From Candidatus Kapaibacterium sp. (GTDB lineage Bacteria > Bacteroidota > Ignavibacteria > Kapaibacteriales > HRBIN21): a DNA stretch of 64,000 nucleotides. Positions 46,484-54,662 of the stretch are shown piece by piece (position 1 is the first letter of the stretch; every line of letters starts with the position of its first letter). The stretch is from contig JANXCT010000001.1 in NCBI GenBank assembly GCA_025059875.1, forward strand, positions 372,001 to 436,000, read 5' to 3'. The notes below the pieces were generated by a model. That model had not been told where the DNA came from. It worked only from the letters and a program-made list of their open reading frames with translations, and ran no database searches. The translations under genes and the position numbers were made by a program.

Positions 46484-47200
46484 ATGGAGCGCCGTGAATT
46501 CCTTGGGTTGTTAGGGTTGTTGGGAGCTACAGGGGCGGTTGGGCCTCTAGGGCAGAAGGAGGCACAAGGGCAGCAGTTTGCAGGGCAGCTTACAGAGCAC
46601 ACGCTCCCGCCACTTCCCTATCCTTACGATGCTCTAGAGCCCTACATTGACGCCAAGACGATGGAGATTCACCACACCAAGCACCATCAGGCGTACGTGG
46701 ATGGGCTCAACCGTGCTGAGCGAGAGTTGGCAAAAGCTCGGGCTTCGGGGGACTTTACCTACGTAGAGTACTGGTCCAAGAAGGCTGCCTTCAACGGCGG
46801 AGGGCACTTCCTCCACACGCTTTTCTGGAACATCATGGCGCCTCCGGGTAAGGGAGGCGGAGGTGAGCCGACAGGGCTGCTGCGACAGCTAGTAGAGCAG
46901 AGCTTCGGGAGCTTCGAGGCCTTCAAGCGGCATTTCTCCGCTGCTGCTTTAGCCGTCGAGGGGAGTGGATGGGCGCTACTACACTATCGGCCTGCAGACG
47001 GGCGCCTCATCGTCCTCCAAGCCGAAAATCAACACAAGCTCACCCCATGGGGAGCCATACCGTTGATGGGGATAGATGTCTGGGAGCACGCCTACTACCT
47101 CAAGTACCAGAACCGTCGCAAAGACTACATTGACGCCTGGTGGAACGTTGTAAACTGGGCGCAGGTAGAGCAGAACTTACGGGCCGTTATGGGCAGATAG
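46484..47200 (+). CDS. Exported Fe/Mn superoxide dismutase
   Basis: 238 residues from ATG 46484 (GGAGAG upstream). The N-terminus MERREFLGLLGLLGATGAVG looks like a twin-arginine signal (RREFLGL), so the enzyme is probably exported folded with its metal. The SOD fold is complete with metal ligands His63 (EIHHTKHH), His111 (LHTLFW), Asp198 and His202 (DVWEHAYY). Fe versus Mn is not decided by eye. The upstream residues possible from 46382 are not needed. The sugar nucleotidyltransferase starts 12 bases after its stop. Confidence 0.92.
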   Translation: MERREFLGLLGLLGATGAVGPLGQKEAQGQQFAGQLTEHTLPPLPYPYDALEPYIDAKTMEIHHTKHHQAYVDGLNRAERELAKARASGDFTYVEYWSKKAAFNGGGHFLHTLFWNIMAPPGKGGGGEPTGLLRQLVEQSFGSFEAFKRHFSAAALAVEGSGWALLHYRPADGRLIVLQAENQHKLTPWGAIPLMGIDVWEHAYYLKYQNRRKDYIDAWWNVVNWAQVEQNLRAVMGR

Positions 47201-47211
47201 TTGGCTTTAGG

Positions 47212-47928
47212 ATGGATGCGGTTATTCTTGCGGGAGGGTTGGGCGAACGCCTGCGGCCGTTGACGAAGATTATCCCGAAGCCGCTGCTGCCAGTTGGTGA
47301 ACGCTCTGTGCTGGAGATTATCCTTCTGGGGCTCAAGCGTAGTGGCGTCCGCCGGATTTTCGTGGCGCTCAACTACCAGTCAGAGCTCTTCAAGGCCTTC
47401 CTGGGAGACGGCAGCCGTTGGGGGCTCCAGATCGAGTGTTCGGTCGAAGACCAGCCCCTAGGAACCGCTGGGCCGCTTCGCCTGTTTGCCGATCGGCTAC
47501 GCCGCCCGTTTATCGTCATCAATGGAGACATCCTGACCAACTTGAATTTCCGCACTCTGCTACAATATCACCGTCGCCGCAAGGCTCTCATAACGGTCGT
47601 CACCAAAGAATTGGCGCTACCCCTTCGGTATGGAGTCGTTACAGCCGAGGGGGATTATGTTCGGCGGCTTGAGGAGAAGCCGAACATCTATGCGGAGGTT
47701 GTCGCGGGCATCTATGCTTGTGAGCCAGAGATACTGCAGCGTATTCCGCCACGAGAGTACTACACGATGCCGCAGCTTATCCACCAACTCCTGGATGTGG
47801 GGCTTCCAGTAGCGCGGTTCCCTCTGCGGGATTATTGGCTCGACATCGGGCAGATGGAGGATTACGAGCAGGCACAGCAGCTCTACGCTCAGGGCGCTTT
47901 CGACGAGCTCGTCAGCAATGCAACGTGA
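47212..47928 (+). CDS. Sugar-phosphate nucleotidyltransferase
   Basis: 238 residues from ATG 47212. NTP_transferase fold: AVILAGGLGERLRPLT with PKPLLPVGERSVLE, then VINGDILTN for metal binding and VVAGIYACEPEIL. This resembles short mannose-1-phosphate guanylyltransferase or glucose-1-phosphate thymidylyltransferase-like proteins without the C-terminal repeat. The exact sugar is not assignable. First gene of a three-gene overlapping set with a methyltransferase and an SDR protein. Confidence 0.85.
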   Translation: MDAVILAGGLGERLRPLTKIIPKPLLPVGERSVLEIILLGLKRSGVRRIFVALNYQSELFKAFLGDGSRWGLQIECSVEDQPLGTAGPLRLFADRLRRPFIVINGDILTNLNFRTLLQYHRRRKALITVVTKELALPLRYGVVTAEGDYVRRLEEKPNIYAEVVAGIYACEPEILQRIPPREYYTMPQLIHQLLDVGLPVARFPLRDYWLDIGQMEDYEQAQQLYAQGAFDELVSNAT

Positions 47929-48571
47929 GCCGAACTTCCATCGCCCATGGTATCCCCCGGCATTGGAACTCTTTGAGAAAGCAGCCGCAGGGAAGCGTTG
48001 CCATGTGCTGGACGTTGGGGGCGGTGCCGCGGAGATGGCGGTGCTCCTTCGGGAGCGTGGGCATACGGTGGAATTCGTAGATATTGACGAATACAACGTT
48101 GCTCGTGCGCGCCTGTTGGGATTCCTAGCTTACCGCCACGATTGCAATCGCCCTTTGACGGAGCTCTTCGAGCCAGAGCGCTACGACGCGGCACTGCTCC
48201 TAGAGGTCATAGAACACGTTATCCATACTCAGGTCCTGCTGCGTAGCCTTTGGCGATGTCTGCGTCCGGGTGGGTTTGTTGTCGTGACAACCCCGAACGT
48301 TGCCCATCTCCGCTGGCGTCTGCGGGCACTCTTAGGCCATCCGCCACGGGGTGAGGGATACCATGTGCGCTTCTTTACGTACGCACTGCTCTGCCATGAG
48401 CTCCGTACCGCTGGCTTTCGGATTGAGCACGAGGCGCACGCAACCTCAACGTTCGGACTCAATGCCCTCCGCATATGGTTGGGTAAGCCACCGATACGGC
48501 TCCCGCTTCCGAAGCCGCTTCGTGGACTACTGGCGAGGAACTTCGCGGTAGTGGCGCGGAAATGCCCGTGA
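47918..48571 (+). CDS. Class I SAM-dependent methyltransferase
   Basis: 217 residues. The SAM-binding motif I is HVLDVGGGAAEMAVLL, followed by VEFVDIDEYN, LLLEVIEHVI and LRPGGFVVVTTPN, as in Methyltransf_11/23 proteins acting on lipids or sugars. The basic C-terminus (LPLPKPLRGLLARNF) may associate with membranes. It overlaps both neighbours by about ten bases, so it works with the sugar-nucleotide genes, perhaps modifying a surface glycan or lipid carrier. Confidence 0.82.
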   Translation: MQREPNFHRPWYPPALELFEKAAAGKRCHVLDVGGGAAEMAVLLRERGHTVEFVDIDEYNVARARLLGFLAYRHDCNRPLTELFEPERYDAALLLEVIEHVIHTQVLLRSLWRCLRPGGFVVVTTPNVAHLRWRLRALLGHPPRGEGYHVRFFTYALLCHELRTAGFRIEHEAHATSTFGLNALRIWLGKPPIRLPLPKPLRGLLARNFAVVARKCP

Positions 48572-49524
48572 ACGCTCAGGCATGGCAGGATTTCTACCAG
48601 GATCGGGCAGTAATCGTCCTTGGAGGCGCTGGATTCTTGGGAAGCCACCTCGTAGAACGATTGGTCGGACTTGGTGCGCGGGTGACGGTGGTGGATGCCC
48701 TAATACCAGGCAGTGGTGGGCGGTTGGACAATCTTGCGGGGGTCATCTCTCGGATTCACTTCGTGCAGGCCAACTATGGGGATATTTCAGCATGGTCATC
48801 AGCACTAGAGCCCGGATGCATCGTCTTCCACTGTGCCGCCTTCAATACGCACCGTTGGTGCAATGAGCACCCAGAGCAGGATGCCCGCTGGAACTACTTG
48901 CCGAACTGTGCCCTCGCAGAGTTGTTCCATCGGCTCTCATTCTCGGTCCGGCTCCTCTATGCCAGTAGTCGGACAGTCTACCCACGGAGCTCTGCCCGTA
49001 TCGTGACGGAGCGCCATCCTGTAGCCCCCAGCGATGTCTACAGCCTCCACTGCTGGGCAAGTGAGCAGCTCTTAACGCAGCTGCTGGGATCTTATCATGC
49101 CGTCCTTCTGCTTCGGCTTTCCCACCTCTACGGGCCTCGGCAGCGATTGCAAGGCGTAGAGATTGGATTCATGGGAGAACTCCTTCGGGCAGCTCTCTCG
49201 GGAGAGCCCTATGAGCTCTTCGCTAAAGGGGAAGTTTACCGCGATGTGCTCTATGTAGGCGATGCCGTGGAGATCTTCCTGCGGCTGGGTGCTCACTGGG
49301 TTACTGGTGTCTTCAATGTGCCAGGAGCCTATGTATCGGCTCGGACAATAGCACAGATGTTGGAGAGTCTGTGTGGTTGGAGCTCGTATCGGCTAGTAGA
49401 GACCCCCGCGCTCTCTTTCCCTCGCCTCTCTGGACGGAAGCTTCGGGAGGTTCTCGGCCAGTTACTACAGACACCACTGCGGGAGGCTCTGTGGACTACA
49501 CTTCAAGCACTCCAGCGATGCTGA
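48562..49524 (+). CDS. NAD-dependent epimerase/dehydratase-like protein lacking the catalytic Lys
   Basis: 320 residues. Extended short-chain dehydrogenase fold with the NAD motif VIVLGGAGFLGSHLVERL and strand VFHCAAFN. Serines are at 135-136 (YASSRTVYP), and the active-site Tyr160 is in PSDVYSLHCWASEQ. The position of the catalytic Lys (Tyr+4) is Cys164. The rest is preserved, including LRLSHLYGPRQRLQG and YRDVLYVGDAVEIFL. Either the enzyme uses an altered mechanism or it is a non-catalytic binding protein. Overlaps the methyltransferase by ten bases. Confidence 0.85.
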   Translation: MPVNAQAWQDFYQDRAVIVLGGAGFLGSHLVERLVGLGARVTVVDALIPGSGGRLDNLAGVISRIHFVQANYGDISAWSSALEPGCIVFHCAAFNTHRWCNEHPEQDARWNYLPNCALAELFHRLSFSVRLLYASSRTVYPRSSARIVTERHPVAPSDVYSLHCWASEQLLTQLLGSYHAVLLLRLSHLYGPRQRLQGVEIGFMGELLRAALSGEPYELFAKGEVYRDVLYVGDAVEIFLRLGAHWVTGVFNVPGAYVSARTIAQMLESLCGWSSYRLVETPALSFPRLSGRKLREVLGQLLQTPLREALWTTLQALQRC

Positions 49525-49529
49525 GGCGC

Positions 49530-49537
49530 TATTTTTG
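49530..49537 (+). promoter_or_regulatory. Bacteroidota-type -7 element (TATTTTTG) before acyl-CoA dehydrogenase
   Basis: TATTTTTG fits TAnnTTTG, 42 bases before the chosen ATG at 49579, and directly after the stop of the SDR gene. GCTATTTTTG is identical to the tRNA-Met element. Confidence 0.45.
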
Positions 49538-49578
49538 TGCTCCACCGGGATATGTGGAGTTCAGCGGTGCAGGATGTG

Positions 49579-50742
49579 ATGGCGTTTCAGGGCGTGGACT
49601 ACTATCGGCTGGACGAGTTGCTGACTCCAGAACAGAAGTTGGTGCGCCAGACGGTGCGCGACTTCGTTGAGGCAGAAGTCATTCCCATCATCGAGCAGCA
49701 CTACCGAGAAGGGACCTTCCCGCTGCATCTTGTGCCGAAGATGGCCGAGCTTGGGCTCTTTGGGATTACACTGCCTCCTGAGTATGGCTGTGCTGGGGCC
49801 GACAATATCACGTACGGCTTAGTCATGCAGGAGCTGGAGCGAGGGGACTCGGCAATCCGGTCGTTTGCGTCGGTGCAGAGTTCCCTGGTGATGTACCCGA
49901 TCTACACCTACGGTACTGAAGAGCAGAAGCGGAAGTGGCTACCAAAGCTGGCTCGTGGTGAAGCCATTGGCTGTTTTGGCCTCACCGAGCCTGACTTTGG
50001 CTCTAACCCTGCCGGTATGCTAACGACGGCTCAGCGGACATCCTGCGGCTTCGTGCTCAACGGCACGAAGATGTGGATTACGAACGGCTCCATCGCCGAT
50101 GTGGCAGTCGTCTGGGCGAAGCTGGACGGGGAGGTCCATGGCTTCCTCGTGGAGAAGGGTACTCCCGGCTTCACTACCGTGGAGATGAAGAACAAGCACT
50201 CGTTGCGGGCATCCGTGACGTCAGAGCTTATCTTCCAGGATTGCGAAATCCCGGAGGAGAACATGCTTCAAGTTCGTGGACTCAAGGGGCCGCTGAGCTG
50301 CTTAACGCAAGCTCGTTACGGCATCGCTTGGGGTGCTGTTGGTTCGGCGATGGCCACGTTTGAGGTGGCCCTCAACTACGCAAAGACGCGGATTCAGTTT
50401 GGGCGTCCGATTGCCAGCTTCCAGCTCATCCAGGACAAACTGGTATGGATGTTGACCGAAATCACCAAAGCCCAGCTCCTCTGCTTCCGGTTGGGACAGC
50501 TTAAAGATGCTGGAACAATGACTTTCCAGCAGGTTTCATTGGCGAAGCGGAACAACGTAGACATCGCGCTCAAGGTAGCCCGGATGGCCCGGGAGATTTT
50601 GGGTGCCAATGGCATTTTGGATGAATACCCCGTCATGCGTCACATGGCTAACTTGGAGTCAGTTAAGACCTACGAGGGAACCCACGAGATCCACACGCTC
50701 ATCATCGGCGCCGACATCACGGGCTTTCCTGCATTCGCTTAG
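49579..50742 (+). CDS. Acyl-CoA dehydrogenase, glutaryl-CoA dehydrogenase-like
   Basis: 387 residues from ATG 49579 (AGGA at 49571-49574); ATG 49552 is an alternative. Flavoprotein with FGLTEPDFGSNPAGM, KMWITNGSIADVAVVWAK, ARYGIAWGAVGSAMATFEVA and the catalytic Glu in KTYEGTHEIHTLIIG. These segments match the glutaryl-CoA dehydrogenase branch (YEGTHDIHALILG), but substrate specificity is not proven. Its electrons would go to EtfAB, encoded at 23.3-25.0 kb. Ends with a four-base overlap of the convergent SRAP gene. Confidence 0.9.
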   Translation: MAFQGVDYYRLDELLTPEQKLVRQTVRDFVEAEVIPIIEQHYREGTFPLHLVPKMAELGLFGITLPPEYGCAGADNITYGLVMQELERGDSAIRSFASVQSSLVMYPIYTYGTEEQKRKWLPKLARGEAIGCFGLTEPDFGSNPAGMLTTAQRTSCGFVLNGTKMWITNGSIADVAVVWAKLDGEVHGFLVEKGTPGFTTVEMKNKHSLRASVTSELIFQDCEIPEENMLQVRGLKGPLSCLTQARYGIAWGAVGSAMATFEVALNYAKTRIQFGRPIASFQLIQDKLVWMLTEITKAQLLCFRLGQLKDAGTMTFQQVSLAKRNNVDIALKVARMAREILGANGILDEYPVMRHMANLESVKTYEGTHEIHTLIIGADITGFPAFA

Positions 50743-51413
50743 AACGGAGGTGGCTGCTCTTCAGGAATGAGCAGACTCCGATCATCGTAGCGGGCAGAGT
50801 TGAGGCGTCGCGAGACCGGAGCGAAAGCCATGGCTTCTGAAGGATAGGGACGGAGGAGACTAAGGGCAAGTGGTACAGGAGTTGCGGGGTCTAGCCATAG
50901 CTTTTCTGCTTCTCGATGGAGGAGGGCCGGCATTCGGTCGTGGATGCGAGCAACGAGACCGTTGGCGGGTACGGTGATGATCGCGAAGCTTTGGAGGAGT
51001 TCTCCCGTCTCGGGATTGAGCCACTCGTCCCACAGCCCTGCCATTCCGAAGAGCGGCTCCTCGGGAAGGAAGAAGCGGAAGGGAAACCGACCACTAGGGT
51101 GCTGAAGCCATTCATAGAAGGCGCTCGCTGGGACTAAGCAACGGCGGTGGTGGATGAGATGGCGAAAGCTAGGGCGCTCGCGCAGCGTTTCAGCCCGTGC
51201 ATTGATGAGGCGGCTACCAAAGTCCTCGCGGGCCCACACAGGAGTGAGCCCCCATCGTAGGAAGCTCAGCTCGCTCTGTCCCATCTGCACGCGAATAGCG
51301 GGTAGCAACTGGAGGGGTGCAGCATTGTACCGTTCTATGGTCGGTGCCTCTTGTACGTAGAAGCGCCGAGAGAGTTCCTCCCCAGAAGCAACGAGCATGT
51401 ACCTCCCACACAT
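50739..51413 (-). CDS. SOS response-associated peptidase (SRAP/YedK/HMCES family)
   Basis: 224 residues from ATG 51413, which places the catalytic Cys at position 2 (MCGRYMLV) as the mechanism requires. Other family residues are YNAAPLQLLP, SRLINARAETL, CLVPASAFYEW and the His in ARIHDRMPALL. SRAP proteins form a covalent cross-link with abasic sites in single-stranded DNA and protect replication forks. It stands alone here between an acyl-CoA dehydrogenase and a divergent barrel gene. Confidence 0.93.
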   Translation of the reverse strand: MCGRYMLVASGEELSRRFYVQEAPTIERYNAAPLQLLPAIRVQMGQSELSFLRWGLTPVWAREDFGSRLINARAETLRERPSFRHLIHHRRCLVPASAFYEWLQHPSGRFPFRFFLPEEPLFGMAGLWDEWLNPETGELLQSFAIITVPANGLVARIHDRMPALLHREAEKLWLDPATPVPLALSLLRPYPSEAMAFAPVSRRLNSARYDDRSLLIPEEQPPPF

Positions 51414-51603
51414 TCGGACCAGAATGTGCTGCTCTTCAACCGAGCTCGGAGACGAACAAACCTCACTTTCGCAGGGTGGGTGGGAACTGCATGGCTCTGG
51501 CACGTCTCTACTGGCAGAGGCGGAGAGCAAGCGTAGTGGTTTGCGAGCTGCTCTGTAAAGCGTTGATTGTGTTGGACTTGCTGCACAGAGGACAACCGCA
51601 GCG

Positions 51604-51611
51604 TATATTTG
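51604..51611 (+). promoter_or_regulatory. Bacteroidota-type promoter (TTG ... TATATTTG)
   Basis: TATATTTG fits TAnnTTTG, 63 bases before the beta-barrel gene start. A TTG at 51578-51580 lies 23 bases upstream, the outer limit of the -33/-7 spacing described in Bacteroidota. Confidence 0.5.
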
Positions 51612-51674
51612 TAGTGCCGTGCAGTGCACGGAAGCGTTGTAGAGTATATGTCGAACTAGCTGTCAGGGTGCACC

Positions 51675-52301
51675 ATGAAGCGGCTCGTTGCTCTGCTGGT
51701 CGTTGCCGGAATGGCGGCAGTCAGTGCATCAGCACAGAAGACCAAACAAGGGGACAGAGCATGGCTGTTTACACTGAACGGTCTGTCAGTTCTGGGGGTC
51801 GGCGGTTACAACGGTGGGTTAGGGCTGTTGTACTACCTCAGCGATGACTTAGGTTTGACCGTGGGTCTGGGATTTGGAACTAAGAGCACAACAGAAAGAG
51901 CGCCGACCCAGGGAGGAGCAGATGAGAAGACTTCTGCACTGAACCTCACTCTTTCCCCGGGGATCCGCTTCAATCTTGCCTCAAGTGGCCCCGTTGTGGG
52001 GTATGCGGGTGTCGGTATATCATTTGGAATGGGGAGTGAGACGGTGGAGAATCGAGATCATCAAAGCGGACACAAAGTAGAAGCGTCAACGACTACGTTC
52101 GGTGCAGCGGTCACCGTGGGGGCTGAGTGGTTTGCGTGGAGCAACGTCTCTTTAGGTGCCAGCTACAGCCTGGGCTTCTCTACAAGCTCGGGAAAGCAGA
52201 AGGTAACGACTGGCGGCCAGACGACAGAAACGGATGCGCCCTCTGTGACCAACATTAGCACCGTTCCGTCTGGTTCCTTTACGCTTTCCATTTACTGGTA
52301 A
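51675..52301 (+). CDS. Outer-membrane beta-barrel protein, about 200 residues
   Basis: 208 residues. A clean signal peptide (MKRLVALLVVAGMAAVSASA-QK) is followed by Gly-rich alternating strands (GLGLLYYLSDDLGLTVGLGFG, TFGAAVTVGAEWFAW) and a terminal aromatic (SIYW), as in OmpW/OmpA-like eight-strand barrels. No OmpA peptidoglycan domain. No specific family or ligand is recognised. It has its own promoter and a strong terminator, so it is a single-gene transcript. Confidence 0.75.
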   Translation: MKRLVALLVVAGMAAVSASAQKTKQGDRAWLFTLNGLSVLGVGGYNGGLGLLYYLSDDLGLTVGLGFGTKSTTERAPTQGGADEKTSALNLTLSPGIRFNLASSGPVVGYAGVGISFGMGSETVENRDHQSGHKVEASTTTFGAAVTVGAEWFAWSNVSLGASYSLGFSTSSGKQKVTTGGQTTETDAPSVTNISTVPSGSFTLSIYW

Positions 52302-52325
52302 GCATGGTGCAAGCGCCCTGAATGA

Positions 52326-52364
52326 GAAACGCCCGTGCGCTTACACGCACGGGCGTTTCTTTTT
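52326..52364 (+). terminator. Strong intrinsic terminator
   Basis: A perfect 14-base stem GAAACGCCCGTGCG / CGCACGGGCGTTTC with a six-base loop, followed by TTTTT at 52360-52364. It ends the beta-barrel transcript (stop 52301). The tRNA-Phe 3' end is four bases away on the other strand; the minus-strand reading lacks a T-run. Confidence 0.93.
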
Positions 52365-52368
52365 AGGG

Positions 52369-52441
52369 TGGTCAGGGAGGGATTCGAACCCCCGACACGG
52401 GGATTTTCAGTCCCCTGCTCTACCACCTGAGCTACCTGACC
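52369..52441 (-). tRNA. tRNA-Phe (anticodon GAA)
   Basis: 73 bases. Acceptor GGTCAGG/CCTGACC, D-arm GCTC...GAGC, anticodon stem GGGGA/TCCCC with loop CTGAAAA (anticodon GAA), T-loop TTCGAAT, discriminator A. CCA is not encoded. Confidence 0.96.
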
Positions 52442-52458
52442 AGCCAGAGAGCTCACCA

Positions 52459-52466
52459 CAAAATTA
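52459..52466 (-). promoter_or_regulatory. Bacteroidota-type -7 element (TAATTTTG) before tRNA-Phe
   Basis: Minus-strand TAATTTTG lies 17 bases before the tRNA 5' end. The 10-mer TAATTTTGTG is identical to the elements before the TPP riboswitch (57257-57266) and, as TAATTTTGTG, before nuoD (63599-63608). Confidence 0.5.
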
Positions 52467-52490
52467 GCAAGTGCGCACGGTTTCAGCAGT

Positions 52491-54650
52491 ATGGTGCGCT
52501 TTCGCTGGGAGCAATGGCAAGCACTGCCGTGGGCGCTTCGACTGCGGAAGCTTCTCTGTAGGCCCTTCAGACAGCTTTCGAGGCAGTGGGGTCCTCGGTC
52601 CCTGGAGCTTGTCTGTGGACATGGTGTAAGGGCAACTCTTAGCCCTCTTTCGCGCTCTCCGCTGTCGGCGCGGCACGTTGAGCCCTTCCAGAGAGGGCTC
52701 TGGGAGTGGTGGGAACACTGGCGGCAAGGGGAGCTCTTACTCTTTCTCCCTTCATGGATCCGTCTCCCGCATGTAGAACAGCCAATGCGCTATCGAGAGG
52801 AAGGGAGGTCGGGTAGGAAATGGGTGGAAGAGGCTCTGAGCTTGCTGCCTGCAGCACATCAGTGGCTGGATTGGCAGTGTGATGTGTTCAGCGGATATCA
52901 GTGGGATGGTACCAGACCGTCGTGGGAGCTGTCGCTATGTCCGACAGGAGCTGACCCGAAGGTGCCATGGGAGCTCGGTCGGATGCAGTATTTGGTGTCA
53001 CTAGCGCTCTTAGCCCAGCTTACCGATGGGCCAACGGCAGAGCAGCTCCGAGACCACTTCCGCTCCACAGTGCTGGATTTCCTCGTGCAGAATCCGCCTG
53101 GATTCGGGATTCAGTGGGCATCGCCGTTGGAGGTGGCTCTCCGCGCAGTATCGTTGGTTGTAGCATGGACATTCTTCGAGCAGCAGGGGCTACTGGATGT
53201 CGCTTTCGGACGCGTGATGGCTCAGGGCCTGTGCGAGCATGGGTCCTTTCTGATGCATCATCTGGAATGGGGCGAGGGGCTACGAGGGAATCACTACGTG
53301 GGGAATCTAGTCGGGCTGCTGTGTTTGGGAGCCGCTTTGGACAATCTTCCGGTGGCTGATGCATGGCTGGCTTTTGGAATTCGAGAGCTGACCAGTGAAG
53401 TCTTACACCAATTCTTGCCGGACGGGGGGCACTTTGAAGGCTCTACGTACTATCACCGGTTCGTGCTGGAGATGGTGCTCCTCGGAACCCTTGTCGTGGT
53501 AGGGCTACCTACGGCTCGGCGGCAGCGACTCCAGCACTACGACCATCAGCTGTGGCGAGGCGAAAGGCCGTTGGCGCCGCCCCCAGTCCCGGCGTATCCA
53601 ATATCTACATCCGCAGCAGGATCGGTATCTCCGTTCCCGCAGGAGTACTGGGAACGATTGCGCGCGGCGATCCGCTTTGCTGCAGCCATAACGAACCGTA
53701 GCGGGCGGGCTCCTCAGATTGGCGACCACGACAGTGGACGCTGTGTCAAGCTCATTCCGCGGCTCGTTATGCTCTCCCAAGAGCAGGCAGAGACATACGA
53801 GCTCCCTACCGGACGACCGGTTGCGCAGCTAGCAGAGGACCATCGTGACATGCGACCGACGTTAAGCTTAGCGGCGGCGCTCTGCCGGTCCTACCCTAAG
53901 GAATGGTTGCAACAGCCGGAAGCGTGGTTGTTAGAGCCTTGCCCGCTGCTGGAGGTAGAGCCGCCTGGACCCGTGGAGGTCTTTCCCGATTTCGGTGTCG
54001 TGCTCTATCGCTGGGACGAGTTCTTCTTGGCTGTTCGCTGCGGGGGTATAGATCGGCTCCACCTGAGTGGTGGACATGCCCACTGCGATCAGTTGTCGTT
54101 TGAGCTGACCATCGGCAATTGTGAAGTCCTTGTGGACCCCGGAACCTACTGCTATACGGCCTCGCCGGAATGGCGGAACTGGTTTCGTGCAACAGGAGCG
54201 CACAACACGGTTGCTGTGCCTGGGGTAGAGCAGTTCCGGTTCTATGGACATACTCCGGAGGCTCTCTTCTGGCTCTTCCGACGCAAGGTGCAGGTACGGA
54301 TACTCTCTGTCAGCGCGCAGGAGTTTGTCGGAGAGTTCCTCCATCCGCTGTACCGGCATCGTCGCTGCTTGCAGATACTAGCCACGGGGATCGAAGGGGC
54401 GGACGTCTACGAGGGGCCGACCTCAGCAGTTGTCAACTTTCACTTGTCACCGGAGATCAGGGTTGTGCAGCATGGCTCCGAGGAGATGCTCTGGCATAGT
54501 CCAGTGGGTACCCTCCGCTTCTGGAGCACGGCTCCTGCGGAAGTATCTCCCAGCTTCTTCTCCCCAGGGTACTTGGTGCGGCAGCGTACTCACTGCGTGC
54601 GGCTTACCCTCGTGCCTGGTGAGGTCCGCTGGAGGCTGGAACTCCTGTGA
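52491..54650 (+). CDS. Heparinase II/III family protein
   Basis: 719 residues. The N-terminal alpha-toroid region (about 100-480) includes LRGNHYVGNLVGLLCLGAAL and FLPDGGHFEGSTYYHRFVLEM. The C-terminal beta-sandwich has SGGHAHCDQLSFELTIGNCE and DPGTYCYT, then RATGAHNTVAVPG, all hallmarks of Heparinase_II_III (PL12/15/17/21-like). In surface-polysaccharide loci such proteins often process uronate-containing glycans. No clear signal peptide is seen, so it may act in the cytoplasm or be a capsule-locus type member. The substrate is unknown. Convergent with the TonB receptor gene, 12 bases apart. Confidence 0.87.
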   Translation: MVRFRWEQWQALPWALRLRKLLCRPFRQLSRQWGPRSLELVCGHGVRATLSPLSRSPLSARHVEPFQRGLWEWWEHWRQGELLLFLPSWIRLPHVEQPMRYREEGRSGRKWVEEALSLLPAAHQWLDWQCDVFSGYQWDGTRPSWELSLCPTGADPKVPWELGRMQYLVSLALLAQLTDGPTAEQLRDHFRSTVLDFLVQNPPGFGIQWASPLEVALRAVSLVVAWTFFEQQGLLDVAFGRVMAQGLCEHGSFLMHHLEWGEGLRGNHYVGNLVGLLCLGAALDNLPVADAWLAFGIRELTSEVLHQFLPDGGHFEGSTYYHRFVLEMVLLGTLVVVGLPTARRQRLQHYDHQLWRGERPLAPPPVPAYPISTSAAGSVSPFPQEYWERLRAAIRFAAAITNRSGRAPQIGDHDSGRCVKLIPRLVMLSQEQAETYELPTGRPVAQLAEDHRDMRPTLSLAAALCRSYPKEWLQQPEAWLLEPCPLLEVEPPGPVEVFPDFGVVLYRWDEFFLAVRCGGIDRLHLSGGHAHCDQLSFELTIGNCEVLVDPGTYCYTASPEWRNWFRATGAHNTVAVPGVEQFRFYGHTPEALFWLFRRKVQVRILSVSAQEFVGEFLHPLYRHRRCLQILATGIEGADVYEGPTSAVVNFHLSPEIRVVQHGSEEMLWHSPVGTLRFWSTAPAEVSPSFFSPGYLVRQRTHCVRLTLVPGEVRWRLELL

Positions 54651-54662
54651 GAGGAGCTTACG

